Shown here: piece by piece, positions 7,433 to 15,462 of the stretch
Position numbering within the stretch: position 1 is the stretch's first letter
How the letters are laid out: each line of letters begins with the position of its first letter
Assembly (NCBI GenBank): GCA_936943315.1
Contig: CAKZJM010000244.1
Coordinates: 1-17,442, forward strand
Reading direction: 5' to 3'
Length of the DNA stretch: 17,442 nucleotides
DNA from: an uncultured Methylophilus sp.
Lineage (GTDB): Bacteria > Pseudomonadota > Gammaproteobacteria > Burkholderiales > Methylophilaceae
Made by a program: the position numbers and the translations under genes
The notes under the pieces: generated by a model
What the model saw: only the letters and a program-made list of their open reading frames with translations
Told to the model about the DNA's origin: nothing
Database searches by the model: none

Positions 7433-7593
7433 GTGGGCCTTTTCAATAAGAGGGCGGGGGCGCTGGCACGGCTGCAACCAGTCTGTTTTGTCGCAGAAAG
7501 TACCACAACCCCATTCTCAGGTCGAGCGGGGCATCCTTAACCGCCGACTTCTTGCCAGATAAATCTGACAAAAGAATCAGAGTTTCCCCAGTA

Positions 7594-7621
7594 TTGAAGT
7601 CAGCCTGTCTGGCCCTACACT
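7594..7621 (+). promoter_or_regulatory. Possible sigma-70 promoter for the 123-residue gene
   Basis: TTGAAG (7594-7599) and TACACT (7616-7621) are spaced by 16 bases and lie 54 bases upstream of the ATG at 7676. Both hexamers deviate from consensus. In the divergent 243-base gap I saw nothing else distinctive. Confidence 0.3.
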
Positions 7622-7675
7622 GCAACCTAAATAACTTCCATACCAGAAATAACATTAACAACAGGTTGATTTCCC

Positions 7676-8047
7676 ATGCAGACCCAGAATGAATTTGCCG
7701 ATCAGGTTTTCGATGTTTTGCGCTTCTCTATTGACTTGGCGTGTTCCGAACAACATTGGTTGAATGTCAGCCGCGATGCGCTGGCATTCGGTTTTACCCA
7801 AACCGATATCTCCACCGCCTTTGCTTATGCGCAGCGCTTTGATCTTAAGTTAGATTCCGATATCTATATCTGCCTGCATTACCGTTCATTTGACCCGTCT
7901 GGCCCGTTCCGCACACTGCCGGCGGTGAGCAAGTTTGAGCTCACGTTGTCAGTCAACGGCACAGTGATCCGATCACACAAAAACGGGTTTGATGAGCCCC
8001 TGCTTTCACAAGATGAAGCTGCCTGGAACGAACTCTCATTCGCCTAG
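7676..8047 (+). CDS. Hypothetical protein, 123 residues
   Basis: I do not recognise this protein. It has no signal peptide or membrane segment and looks like a soluble cytoplasmic protein. It starts MQTQNEFADQVFDVLRFSIDLACSEQHW, contains a DIYICLHYRSFDPSGPFRTLP segment, and ends at a TAG. The coding frame uses codons like its neighbours and is preceded by an AGG-like ribosome site, so it is probably real. The gene is divergent from kefC and lies 100 bases upstream of the haem-motif gene. A GC-rich hairpin at its stop codon suggests that it is at least partly a separate unit. No function is proposed. Confidence 0.65.
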   Translation: MQTQNEFADQVFDVLRFSIDLACSEQHWLNVSRDALAFGFTQTDISTAFAYAQRFDLKLDSDIYICLHYRSFDPSGPFRTLPAVSKFELTLSVNGTVIRSHKNGFDEPLLSQDEAAWNELSFA

Positions 8048-8082
8048 CCACCGCCGTTGCCAGGGGGCGGCGGCAAATGGCT
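8046..8082 (+). terminator. GC-rich stem-loop at the end of the 123-residue gene
   Basis: AGCCA (8046-8050) pairs with TGGCT (8078-8082), and CCGCCG (8051-8056) pairs with CGGCGG (8068-8073), with a small bulge. It starts within the TAG stop. There is no T-run, so it would be a weak or Rho-assisted terminator, or an mRNA-stabilising end. Confidence 0.4.
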
Positions 8083-8147
8083 GCGCTAGCGTTTGAGCCA
8101 CCGCAGTCTCCATTCGTCAACATTCACTTGCCCCAGGGAGGAGCCCC

Positions 8148-8735
8148 ATGACTTTTCATCGGACCATATTGGCCATGCTCAGACCCTGGCTTCTCCACAC
8201 ATTGATGATTGGTAGCAGCCTGTATGCCAGCCAGGCCATGAGCACAGAGCCGCAACAACTGTTTGAGCCTATCCGTTCGGTGTTGCAACACCCCCGTTGC
8301 CAAAACTGCCATATCCCCGGCGACCAGCCGCTACAATTTGACTCTAGCAAACCGCACGCCATGCTGGTGAAGCGTGGCCGCGCCGGTATGGGCATGCCCG
8401 CCATGGAGTGCAGCGCTTGTCACCAGCAGCAAAACTCGCCGCCTGTGATGGGTGACCATGCTCCACCGGGCGCACCGCATTGGCAACTCCCGCCTCCCGA
8501 AAACAAAATGGTGTTTATAGACCTGTCGCCCAGGGAGCTCTGCATGGTGCTTAAAGATCCCAAGCGCAACGGCGGCCGCGATGGGCAAAAACTGGTCTCA
8601 CATTTTGCTGATGACAAGCTGGTGGCCTGGGGCTGGAACCCGGGTGGAAACCGCACCGTGCCGCCTTTAACCAAAGAGCAAACCGTGGCTGCGGTCAAGC
8701 AATGGGTAGATGCAGGTATGCCTTGCCCGAATTAA
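8148..8735 (+). CDS. Periplasmic protein with two CxxCH haem motifs (isoquinoline 1-oxidoreductase-associated type)
   Basis: 195 residues. The ATG at 8148 is preceded by GGGAGGAG, a strong ribosome site. A Sec-type signal peptide covers about residues 1-30 (hydrophobic stretch followed by SLYASQA), so the protein should be exported. Two c-type haem attachment motifs follow, CQNCH at 51-55 and CSACH at 88-92. They suggest a small periplasmic electron carrier matured by the cytochrome c system. The HPRCQNCHIPGD segment and the length recall proteins annotated as 'isoquinoline 1-oxidoreductase subunit', but the molybdenum-containing IorA/IorB genes are not nearby. That name should be taken as similarity only. 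The C-terminal half (DLSPRELCMVLKDPKRNGG, AVKQWVDAGMPCPN) also looks conserved. The electron donor and acceptor are unknown. Confidence 0.72.
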   Translation: MTFHRTILAMLRPWLLHTLMIGSSLYASQAMSTEPQQLFEPIRSVLQHPRCQNCHIPGDQPLQFDSSKPHAMLVKRGRAGMGMPAMECSACHQQQNSPPVMGDHAPPGAPHWQLPPPENKMVFIDLSPRELCMVLKDPKRNGGRDGQKLVSHFADDKLVAWGWNPGGNRTVPPLTKEQTVAAVKQWVDAGMPCPN

Positions 8736-8765
8736 TAGCGCTGCGCGCATTCAAGGAGATTCATC

Positions 8766-8951
8766 ATGGCCAAAGAGTTTGATCCAACCCCCGCTCATCC
8801 GGCGACAACTACCGATCCGACGACACCTGCCAAGCAAAAAGACAACGCTGGGCAGCGCTCACCCAATGCCGATCTGGAAGCAGAAATTGCCACTGAGGTT
8901 GAGCATGGTCAGTTATCTGACGACGAGCTCAATAGTGGCAATGATATCTAA
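8766..8951 (+). CDS. Small acidic, probably disordered protein, 61 residues
   Basis: A near-ideal AAGGAG precedes the ATG at 8766, which argues that this short frame is translated. The product is rich in Pro, Thr, Asp and Glu and has almost no large hydrophobic residues. The N-terminal half (DPTPAHPATTTDPTTPAK) is proline- and threonine-rich. The C-terminal half is acidic (DLEAEIATEVEHGQLSDDE). It is likely unstructured and cytoplasmic, with no signal peptide. It lies 30 bases after the haem-motif gene and is probably co-transcribed with it. I do not recognise a family. Confidence 0.6.
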   Translation: MAKEFDPTPAHPATTTDPTTPAKQKDNAGQRSPNADLEAEIATEVEHGQLSDDELNSGNDI

Positions 8952-8965
8952 CTGAGCAAGTCTTT

Positions 8966-9733
8966 TTAAGCCATCATAAATTGCCTGGTCAACTGGCACA
9001 TCTCGTTAAACGTAGGATGCTGCGCCGCGGTTAACGGCTGCGCGCTATCCGCCAGCCTGCGTACTTGTACAGGCACACCCGCCAGCAGCAGTTTTGAGGC
9101 ATACGCTTCGGCTTCATCACGCAAAGGATGACCCTCGCTGGTCATGACCAGCGCAGGCGCCAGCCCGCCCAGCCGGCAAGAATTCACGGGCGACACATAA
9201 GGGTGGGTGGCATTACTCGCCACCTGCATATACTCTGCCCAAGCTATACGGCACGGGCTATCTACCGTGGTCCGCATTGAAGGCGAGGTCTGTGTTGCAT
9301 CCAGCATGGGGTTGATCAGGATTTGCCCGCGTAACTGAACACGCTGCTTACCACTTAACCCGCGGTCACGGAACAACATCGCCACTACCGCCGCCAAGTT
9401 ACCGCCCGCCTGTTCACCGCCAACAAACACACGCGAAGCATCTGCGCCTATGGCCGCCGCCTGCTGGTTGACCCACTCCAGCGACTGGTAAGCCACTTCT
9501 ATGGTGTCAGGAAAATGCAGCCGCGGTGCCAAAGGGTAATCCACACACACCACAATCGCCACATCAGCCAACGCCGTAGCAATCGCGTGCGCGTCGTCTA
9601 CCTTGCCGCAGTTAAAAAGCCCGCCATGAAAAAACAGCATGACGGGCAATTTATGGGCAGCGGCTGTGTTCCCAAACACTTGCAGTGCTACCGGCTCAGC
9701 AGAGTGGGGCGATGTAAACGCAGTGGTCCGCAT
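8966..9733 (-). CDS. Alpha/beta-hydrolase-fold protein of the hormone-sensitive-lipase group, catalytic triad apparently lost
   Basis: 255 residues from the ATG at 9733, which has AAAGGATAAGG upstream. A GTG at 9778 overlapping the previous gene is the alternative. The oxyanion-hole HGG is present at residues 36-38 (FFHGGLFNCG), and VDYPLAPRLHFP matches the family's DYRLAPE segment. At the nucleophile elbow, where active members have GDSAGG, this protein has GEQAGG (106-111), so the Ser is Gln108. The usual Asp in DPLRDE is replaced by His202 (HPLRDEAEAYA). The usual HGF histidine appears to be Gln232 (SAQPL). The protein is therefore probably not an esterase and could bind a ligand or partner. 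It is downstream of the dehydrogenase, 31 bases after its stop, in one operon. Fold assignment is firm; inactivity is inferred from alignment by eye. Confidence 0.82.
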   Translation of the reverse strand: MRTTAFTSPHSAEPVALQVFGNTAAAHKLPVMLFFHGGLFNCGKVDDAHAIATALADVAIVVCVDYPLAPRLHFPDTIEVAYQSLEWVNQQAAAIGADASRVFVGGEQAGGNLAAVVAMLFRDRGLSGKQRVQLRGQILINPMLDATQTSPSMRTTVDSPCRIAWAEYMQVASNATHPYVSPVNSCRLGGLAPALVMTSEGHPLRDEAEAYASKLLLAGVPVQVRRLADSAQPLTAAQHPTFNEMCQLTRQFMMA

Positions 9734-9764
9734 GCCCTTATCCTTTAACCTGTTGCCTTCAACA

Positions 9765-10514
9765 TTAACGCAAGCCACCGCCTACCAGCAATTGCTCACC
9801 AGTCAGCCAGTAAGAGTCTTGTGACGCCAGGAAAGCAGCCACCGAAGCAATATCATCTGGTTGACCAGTGCGACCCAGTGGTGTTTGTGCCACATAACCG
9901 CTCTCCATTTCAGAGCCAATCACGCCCGCCGTTTGGGTGCCTTCAGTCGCCACCAGGCCAGGGTTCAAGGCATTCACGCGAATCTTACGTGGGCCCAGCT
10001 CTTTAGATAATGAACCAGTGATCGCATCCACAGCGCCTTTGGTTGCGGTATACACCGCCGCGCCAGGAGGCGTTAAGCGGCTCACCACAGAGCCAATGTT
10101 GATAATGCTGCCGCCTTCAGGCAAGTATTTCACCGCGGCCTGGGTGGTCAACAACAAGCCCAGCACGTTGATATTGAATTGTTTGTGAAAGTGTTCAGGG
10201 GTAATTTCTTCAATGCTGCCGAATTCATAAATGCCGGAGTTATTCACCAGAATATCCAGCTTGCCATAGTTGCTAATCGCCGCTTCAATAATCGCCTGTG
10301 CGTCTGCCGCTTCACTCACATTGCCACCCACCGCCACGGCCTTGCCACCCGCCGCTGTAATCTCAGCCACTACTTTTTCTGCCCCCGCTTTGCTAGACAA
10401 ATAATTCACCACCACCGCTGCGCCATCACGGGCAAAACGTCTGGCGATTTCAGCACCTATGCCTTTAGAGGCACCAGTCACTACGGCTACTTTACCTTCA
10501 AGTTTCTTGCTCAT
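9765..10514 (-). CDS. Short-chain dehydrogenase/reductase (SDR family)
   Basis: 249 residues from the ATG at 10514, with AGGAG 8 bases upstream. The in-frame extension to 10565 lacks this site. It is a classical SDR: the NAD(P)-binding TGASKGIG is at 13-20, NNSG (usual NNAG) at 91-94, and the catalytic set is Asn114, Ser142, Tyr155 and Lys159 (YTATK). The ending LTGEQLLVGGGLR is typical of the 3-oxoacyl-ACP-reductase-like subgroup, whose members oxidise or reduce alcohols and ketones. NADPH preference is possible given the Arg-Asp-Gly and NYLSS region, but is not established. It heads a two-gene operon with the hydrolase-fold gene and is divergent from a LysR regulator that likely controls it. 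The substrate is unknown. Confidence 0.9.
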   Translation of the reverse strand: MSKKLEGKVAVVTGASKGIGAEIARRFARDGAAVVVNYLSSKAGAEKVVAEITAAGGKAVAVGGNVSEAADAQAIIEAAISNYGKLDILVNNSGIYEFGSIEEITPEHFHKQFNINVLGLLLTTQAAVKYLPEGGSIINIGSVVSRLTPPGAAVYTATKGAVDAITGSLSKELGPRKIRVNALNPGLVATEGTQTAGVIGSEMESGYVAQTPLGRTGQPDDIASVAAFLASQDSYWLTGEQLLVGGGLR

Positions 10515-10544
10515 AATCAATCTCCTAAATAAAAAGTCATGAAG

Positions 10545-10571
10545 TTGTTTGAAACTGGTGACCACTATAAA
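10545..10571 (+). promoter_or_regulatory. Candidate lysR promoter and operator in the divergent gap
   Basis: TTGTTT (10545-10550) and TATAAA (10566-10571) are 15 bases apart, slightly short. Between them ACTGGTGACCACT (10554-10566) is a dyad with one mismatch and could bind the LysR protein. The rest of the 139-base gap is AT-rich. Confidence 0.3.
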
Positions 10572-10653
10572 TAAATAAAAAACACAGATAAATCACCTAA
10601 ATATGCAATCACTGTGCTAATTTATTGGACAATCAATCTAAACAAAGAAGGTT

Positions 10654-11568
10654 ATGGACCGCTTCGACACCATGCTGGCATTCACAAGGGTGGTAGAGCT
10701 AGAGAGCTTTACCAAAGCCGCCATGTCGCTCAATTTACCCAAAACCACCGTCTCGGCCCAAGTGCTGGCGCTAGAAAAACGCCTGCACGTAAAGCTACTT
10801 CATAGAACGACCAGGCGCATCAGCGTCACCACCGATGGCGCCGCCTATTACGAGCGGGCGATTCGATTACTTAACGAGCTAGAAGAAACCGAAGCCGCCC
10901 TCAACCAGGCCACGGCCAGTGCGAAAGGGCGCTTGCGGGTCGATGTGCCCACGCCCGTGGGGCGGCTGGTGATTATTCCGGCCCTGCCAGATTTTTTAAA
11001 AAAATATCCCGAGATACAACTCGAAATCGGCTGCGACGACAGGCCGATTGATTTGTTAGAAGAGGGCGTTGATTGCGTCATCCGCATCGGCAACTTGCTA
11101 GATTCTAGCCTCGTTGCCCGCCGGGTAGGCACCATGCAATTTATGCTGGTCGCTTCACCAGGCTATTTAAAAACCTACGGCACCCCACAAATCCCGGACG
11201 ACCTCCAACGCCACCAGGCCGTGCACTTCTTTTCATCCAAAACTGGCAAAGTGCGCAACTTTATCCTCGAGCAAGAAGGCGCAGAGCTAGAAATCCCCAC
11301 CATACGCAAACTGGCAATCAATAATGGCGATGCCATTGTCTCCGCCGCGCTGGCAGGCATAGGCATCTGCCAACTGCCCAGCTTTATGGTGCAAGGCTAT
11401 TTAACCGAGGGTAAGTTAGAAAAAGTATTGGGTGATTATGGGGCGGGGAGCTTGCCGATTAATGCGCTGTATCCGCAAAACCGGCATTTGTCGTCGAAGG
11501 TAAGGGCGTTTATTGAGTGGGTGGCGGAGTTGTTTGAAGGGTGTAAATTACTACAGAAGGAGAGCTAA
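10654..11568 (+). CDS. LysR-family transcriptional regulator
   Basis: 304 residues, the normal length for the family. The N-terminal winged helix-turn-helix covers about residues 1-60 (MDRFDTMLAFTRVVELESFTKAAMSL, then TTVSAQVLALEKRL and LLHRTTRRISVTTDG). The effector-binding domain, of the periplasmic-binding-protein type, follows from about residue 90 (GRLRVDVPTPVGRLVIIPALPDFLKKYP). The ATG at 10654 is closely preceded by AAGAAGG. It is transcribed divergently from the dehydrogenase/hydrolase-fold operon, the usual arrangement for a LysR protein and its target genes, so it probably activates or represses that operon in response to an unknown small molecule. Sequence type is close to the CrgA/AaeR-like group, judged only from the ELESFTKAA and TTRRISVT segments. 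Confidence 0.9.
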   Translation: MDRFDTMLAFTRVVELESFTKAAMSLNLPKTTVSAQVLALEKRLHVKLLHRTTRRISVTTDGAAYYERAIRLLNELEETEAALNQATASAKGRLRVDVPTPVGRLVIIPALPDFLKKYPEIQLEIGCDDRPIDLLEEGVDCVIRIGNLLDSSLVARRVGTMQFMLVASPGYLKTYGTPQIPDDLQRHQAVHFFSSKTGKVRNFILEQEGAELEIPTIRKLAINNGDAIVSAALAGIGICQLPSFMVQGYLTEGKLEKVLGDYGAGSLPINALYPQNRHLSSKVRAFIEWVAELFEGCKLLQKES

Positions 11569-11571
11569 TGG

Positions 11572-11627
11572 CCCCAGTCATCAGCATTATTTGCTAGGAT
11601 GTTAAAAAAACTAATTCTGGGGGGGAT
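11572..11627 (+). promoter_or_regulatory. Leader of hsdR with long-range inverted repeat and G7 tract
   Basis: CCCCAG (11572-11577) can pair with CTGGGG (11617-11622), enclosing a smaller AGCA/TGCT hairpin. The second arm belongs to a run of seven G (11619-11625) directly before the hsdR start. Pairing would mask the translation start region. No clear promoter hexamers were seen. Confidence 0.3.
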
Positions 11628-13970
11628 GTGGTGGCTCAAAAACTGTCCGAACGCGACATCTGCACCAAATTTATCACGCCAGCCATTCAAAAAGCTGGCT
11701 GGGATATTCAGACACAAGTACGCGAAGAAGTAAGTTTTACCAATGGTCGGATTATTGTCCGTGGCAAATTGCATAGCCGCGGCGAGCGTAAACGTGCCGA
11801 CTATATCCTTTATTACAAAAGCAATATTCCAATTGCCATCATCGAGGCAAAAGATAATTCATATAGTGTAGGTGCTGGCATGCAGCAAGCACTCAACTAT
11901 GCCGAAATTTTGGAAATTCCTTTCGTCTTCAGTAGTAATGGCGATGCATTTTTAATGCATGACCGCACAGGCAATCATCAATCGGTAGAGCAAGAACTCG
12001 ATTTGGATAAATTTCCTAGTCCAGAAGAGTTATGGAAGCGCTACTGTGATTGGAAAGGCATTGTTACCGATGAGGCCAAAGCCACGGTTGAAATGCCTTA
12101 TTACGATGATGGCACAGGTAGAGCACCACGTTACTACCAAGCAAATGCCATCAATAAAACTGTTGAGGCGGTGGCTAAAGGGCAAGAACGTATTTTGCTA
12201 GTCATGGCAACCGGGACCGGTAAAACCTATACCGCGTTTCAGATCATTTGGCGTTTATGGAAGTCTGGCGCAAAAAAACGTATTTTGTTTTTGGCGGACC
12301 GCAATATTCTGGTGGATCAAACCAAAAATAATGACTTCAAACCTTTTGGTCCAGCCATGACCAAAATCAGTAAACGGCAAATTGATAAAGCGTATGAGAT
12401 TTATCTTTCACTATATCAAGCGGTGACAGGTAACGAAGAAGATAAAAATATCTATAAACAATTCAGCCCAGACTTTTTTGATTTAATTGTCGTGGATGAA
12501 TGTCATCGAGGCAGCGCAGCAGAGGATTCAGCATGGCGTGATGTCTTGGCATATTTCAGCAATGCTACTCACATTGGCTTAACTGCCACACCAAAAGAAA
12601 CCAAAGAAGTTTCGAGCATTACTTATTTTGGCGACCCTGTGTATAGCTACACGCTAAAACAAGGTATCGAAGATGGCTTCCTTGCACCATATAAAGTGGT
12701 ACGCATAGACCTGGATAAAGACTTGCAAGGATGGCGGCCCACTGCCGGGCAGACCGATAAAAGAGGCCAGCTTATTGAAGACCGTATCTACAACCAGTCT
12801 GATATGGATAGAACGCTGGTTTTGGAACAAAGAACCCAGCTTGTAGCACAAAAAATTACAGAGTTTTTGCGTGAAACCGACCCTTACGCCAAAACCATCG
12901 TATTTTGTGATGACATAGATCACGCCGAGCGTATGCGTCAGGCATTGGTGAATTTGAACCCAGACCGCGTTAAAGAAAATCGCAAATACGTAATGCGTAT
13001 TACTGGCGACGAAAACGAAGGCAAGGCCGAGTTGGACAACTTTATCAATCCTGAAGAACGTTATCCTGTCATTGCAACCACATCAAAATTGATGACAACG
13101 GGAGTCGATGCGCAAACCTGCAAATTGGTCGTGCTAGATCAGCACATTAAATCCATGACCGAGTTCAAGCAGATCATTGGCCGAGGTACGCGTATCAATG
13201 AAGATTACGGCAAGTTTTGGTTCACGATCATGGACTTTAAAAAAGCCACCGAGCTTTTTGCTGATAAAAAATTTGATGGCGAACCCGTCGTCATTTTTGA
13301 GCCTAAAGAGGGTCAATCACCAGTGCCCCCTGACGAAATTGAAGATCCGAATCAGCCATTACCCACGCCTGAAAAACCTGATATTACTGGCGGGGATGAC
13401 GAGTCAAAAGTGCGCGTTCGCTACGTGGTCGATAACGTGGCGGTACATGTGGTAGCACAACGAGTGCAATACTACGGCCCGGAAGGCAAACTGATTACTG
13501 AGTCCATTCGCGACTACACCAAATCCAAAGTACAAAAAGACTACCAAAGCCTGGATGATTTTTTAAAAACATGGACCGGTGCCGAGCGCAAAGCCGCACT
13601 GATTCAAGAGTTTGAATCACATGGTATTTTGCTGGATGCGTTGGCTGAAGAAGTCGGCAAGGATTTTGACCCGTTTGATCTCGTCTGCCACGTGGCTTTT
13701 GACCAACCGCCACTCACGCGCAAAGAGCGTGCCGAGCAGGTCAAAAAACGCAATTACTTTGCCAAATACAGTGCGCAAGCCAAACAAGTCCTAGAAGCCC
13801 TGCTGGATAAATACGCCGATACTGGCGTCGAGAACATCGAAGATATTAAAATACTGACCCTTGACCCATTCAGGACGATGGGCAGCACGCCAGAACTGAT
13901 TGCAGCTTTTGGCGGCAAACAAGGCTACCTCAATGCCTTAAAAGAACTTGAGCAACAACTCTACGCATAA
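11628..13970 (+). CDS. hsdR: Type I restriction-modification system, restriction subunit R (EcoEI type)
   Basis: 780 residues from a GTG at 11628; a second GTG follows immediately at 11631. This is the motor and nuclease subunit that translocates DNA past unmethylated sites and cleaves at a distance. The N-terminal nuclease has a PD-(D/E)xK set with Asp58 and Glu73-x-Lys75 (ADYILYY, IIEAK). The SF2 helicase has Walker A GTGKT at 196-200, DECH at 290-293, LTATP, and motif VI QIIGRGTR. The C-terminal region after about residue 620 resembles the EcoEI_R_C domain, and the length fits that (type IB-like) group. All key motifs look intact. It begins the operon; hsdM starts 11 bases after its stop. 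The 59-base leader may control translation. Confidence 0.95.
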   Translation: MVAQKLSERDICTKFITPAIQKAGWDIQTQVREEVSFTNGRIIVRGKLHSRGERKRADYILYYKSNIPIAIIEAKDNSYSVGAGMQQALNYAEILEIPFVFSSNGDAFLMHDRTGNHQSVEQELDLDKFPSPEELWKRYCDWKGIVTDEAKATVEMPYYDDGTGRAPRYYQANAINKTVEAVAKGQERILLVMATGTGKTYTAFQIIWRLWKSGAKKRILFLADRNILVDQTKNNDFKPFGPAMTKISKRQIDKAYEIYLSLYQAVTGNEEDKNIYKQFSPDFFDLIVVDECHRGSAAEDSAWRDVLAYFSNATHIGLTATPKETKEVSSITYFGDPVYSYTLKQGIEDGFLAPYKVVRIDLDKDLQGWRPTAGQTDKRGQLIEDRIYNQSDMDRTLVLEQRTQLVAQKITEFLRETDPYAKTIVFCDDIDHAERMRQALVNLNPDRVKENRKYVMRITGDENEGKAELDNFINPEERYPVIATTSKLMTTGVDAQTCKLVVLDQHIKSMTEFKQIIGRGTRINEDYGKFWFTIMDFKKATELFADKKFDGEPVVIFEPKEGQSPVPPDEIEDPNQPLPTPEKPDITGGDDESKVRVRYVVDNVAVHVVAQRVQYYGPEGKLITESIRDYTKSKVQKDYQSLDDFLKTWTGAERKAALIQEFESHGILLDALAEEVGKDFDPFDLVCHVAFDQPPLTRKERAEQVKKRNYFAKYSAQAKQVLEALLDKYADTGVENIEDIKILTLDPFRTMGSTPELIAAFGGKQGYLNALKELEQQLYA

Positions 13971-13981
13971 AGCAGTACATC

Positions 13982-15460
13982 ATGAGCATTTCCAGCACCA
14001 TTAAATCCATTCAAGACATCATGCGCAAAGACGTTGGTGTGGATGGCGACGCACAACGGTTGGGCCAGTTAGTCTGGCTGTTATTCCTCAAGATATTTGA
14101 TGACCGTGAGCAAGAGTGGGAGTTAATTCACGACGATTATCAGTCTCCCTTACCTGAAAAATATCGCTGGCGTAACTGGGCCGCAGATGCTGAAGGCATC
14201 ACTGGCGAGGCTTTAAAACTGTTTGTCGATAACGAGTTGTTCCCTGCATTACAAAACCTGGCAGCTAAAGGTAACGACCAGCGGGCTTATGTGATTCGCT
14301 CGGTGTTTGAAGACGCCTACAACTACATGAAGTCTGGCCAACTTTTACGCCAGGTGATTAACAAAATCCAGGAAGGTGTGGACTTTAACAAAGCCCAAGA
14401 GCGTCATTTGTTTGGCGATATGTACGAGCAATTGTTGCGTGATTTACAAGCCGCAGGCAATGCAGGAGAGTTTTATACGCCGCGAGCTGTCACCGAGTTT
14501 ATGGTGCGTATGGCTAACCCACGCCTAGGTGAAAAAGTAATGGACCCCGCCTGTGGCACGGGTGGCTTTTTAAGCTGCACCATAGAGCATGTCCGCAAGC
14601 ACGATGTCAAAACGGTAGAAGACGAAGCCAAGCTGCAAGCCAGTATCCACGGTATTGAGAAAAAGCCACTGCCGCATATGCTCTGTACCACCAATATGAT
14701 TTTGCACGGCATCGAAGTACCCAGCAATATCCGCCACGACAATACCCTGGCGCGCCCTTTGATTAGCTGGGAGCCGAAAGACCGTGTGGATGTGGTCATC
14801 ACCAACCCACCATTTGGCGGCATGGAAGAAGATGGCATTGAAACCAATTTCCCCGCCAACTTTAGAACCCGCGAAACTGCTGACTTGTTTTTAGTGCTGA
14901 TTATGCAGCTACTCAAAACAGGTGGCCGCGCCGCCCTGGTGTTGCCTGATGGCTTTTTATTTGGCGAAGGTATTAAAACCCGCATCAAAGAAAAACTGCT
15001 GCAAGACTGCAACCTGCACACCATTGTGCGCCTGCCCAACAGCGTATTTGCGCCTTACACCAGCATTAAAACCAACCTACTGTTTTTTACCAAAGGCACA
15101 CTCACGCAAGAAATTTGGTTTTACGAGCAACCGTTGCCCGCAGGCGTAAAAGCCTACAACAAAACCAAACCAATGAAGGTAGAGGAGTTTGATGCGCTTG
15201 CTAAGTGGTGGGGCAATGAAAGCAACGGCTTTAGCTCTAGGTTAGAAAACGAACAAGCATGGAAAGTCAGCCTCGCAGAACTTCAAGCCCGCAATTACAA
15301 CCTCGATTGCAAAAACCCCCATGTGGGTGAGCAAATTACGCACGACCCAGAAGTGCTGTTAGCGCAATACCACACCATGCAACAAGATATTGCCAGCTTG
15401 CGTGATCAGCTTAAAAGTATCTTGGGCGAAGCCTTAGCCTCAAGTACACAAGGCAACTAA
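13982..15460 (+). CDS. hsdM: Type I restriction-modification system, N6-adenine methyltransferase subunit M
   Basis: 492 residues. It methylates adenine at N6 within the two-part site chosen by HsdS and forms the M2S core that also recruits HsdR. The N-terminal helical HsdM_N domain (about 1-150) is followed by the catalytic domain. This has SAM-binding motif I DPACGTGGF at 188-196 and catalytic motif IV NPPF at 275-278. QAAGNAGEFYTPRAVTEFMV just before motif I is typical of HsdM. The ATG at 13982 is 11 bases after hsdR, and hsdS begins 2 bases after the stop, so translation of the three genes is probably coupled. No frame damage is visible. Expected to be active. Confidence 0.96.
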   Translation: MSISSTIKSIQDIMRKDVGVDGDAQRLGQLVWLLFLKIFDDREQEWELIHDDYQSPLPEKYRWRNWAADAEGITGEALKLFVDNELFPALQNLAAKGNDQRAYVIRSVFEDAYNYMKSGQLLRQVINKIQEGVDFNKAQERHLFGDMYEQLLRDLQAAGNAGEFYTPRAVTEFMVRMANPRLGEKVMDPACGTGGFLSCTIEHVRKHDVKTVEDEAKLQASIHGIEKKPLPHMLCTTNMILHGIEVPSNIRHDNTLARPLISWEPKDRVDVVITNPPFGGMEEDGIETNFPANFRTRETADLFLVLIMQLLKTGGRAALVLPDGFLFGEGIKTRIKEKLLQDCNLHTIVRLPNSVFAPYTSIKTNLLFFTKGTLTQEIWFYEQPLPAGVKAYNKTKPMKVEEFDALAKWWGNESNGFSSRLENEQAWKVSLAELQARNYNLDCKNPHVGEQITHDPEVLLAQYHTMQQDIASLRDQLKSILGEALASSTQGN

Positions 15461-15462
15461 GC

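Noticed and set aside
7443..7661. Minus-strand 72-codon frame upstream of the Kef gene
   Set aside because: It has no ribosome site, an unconvincing sequence and overlap with the Kef leader; it looks like a chance frame in the divergent gap.
11565..11774. Minus-strand 69-codon frame across the hsdR start
   Set aside because: It opposes the well-supported hsdR frame and leader and has no recognisable features.
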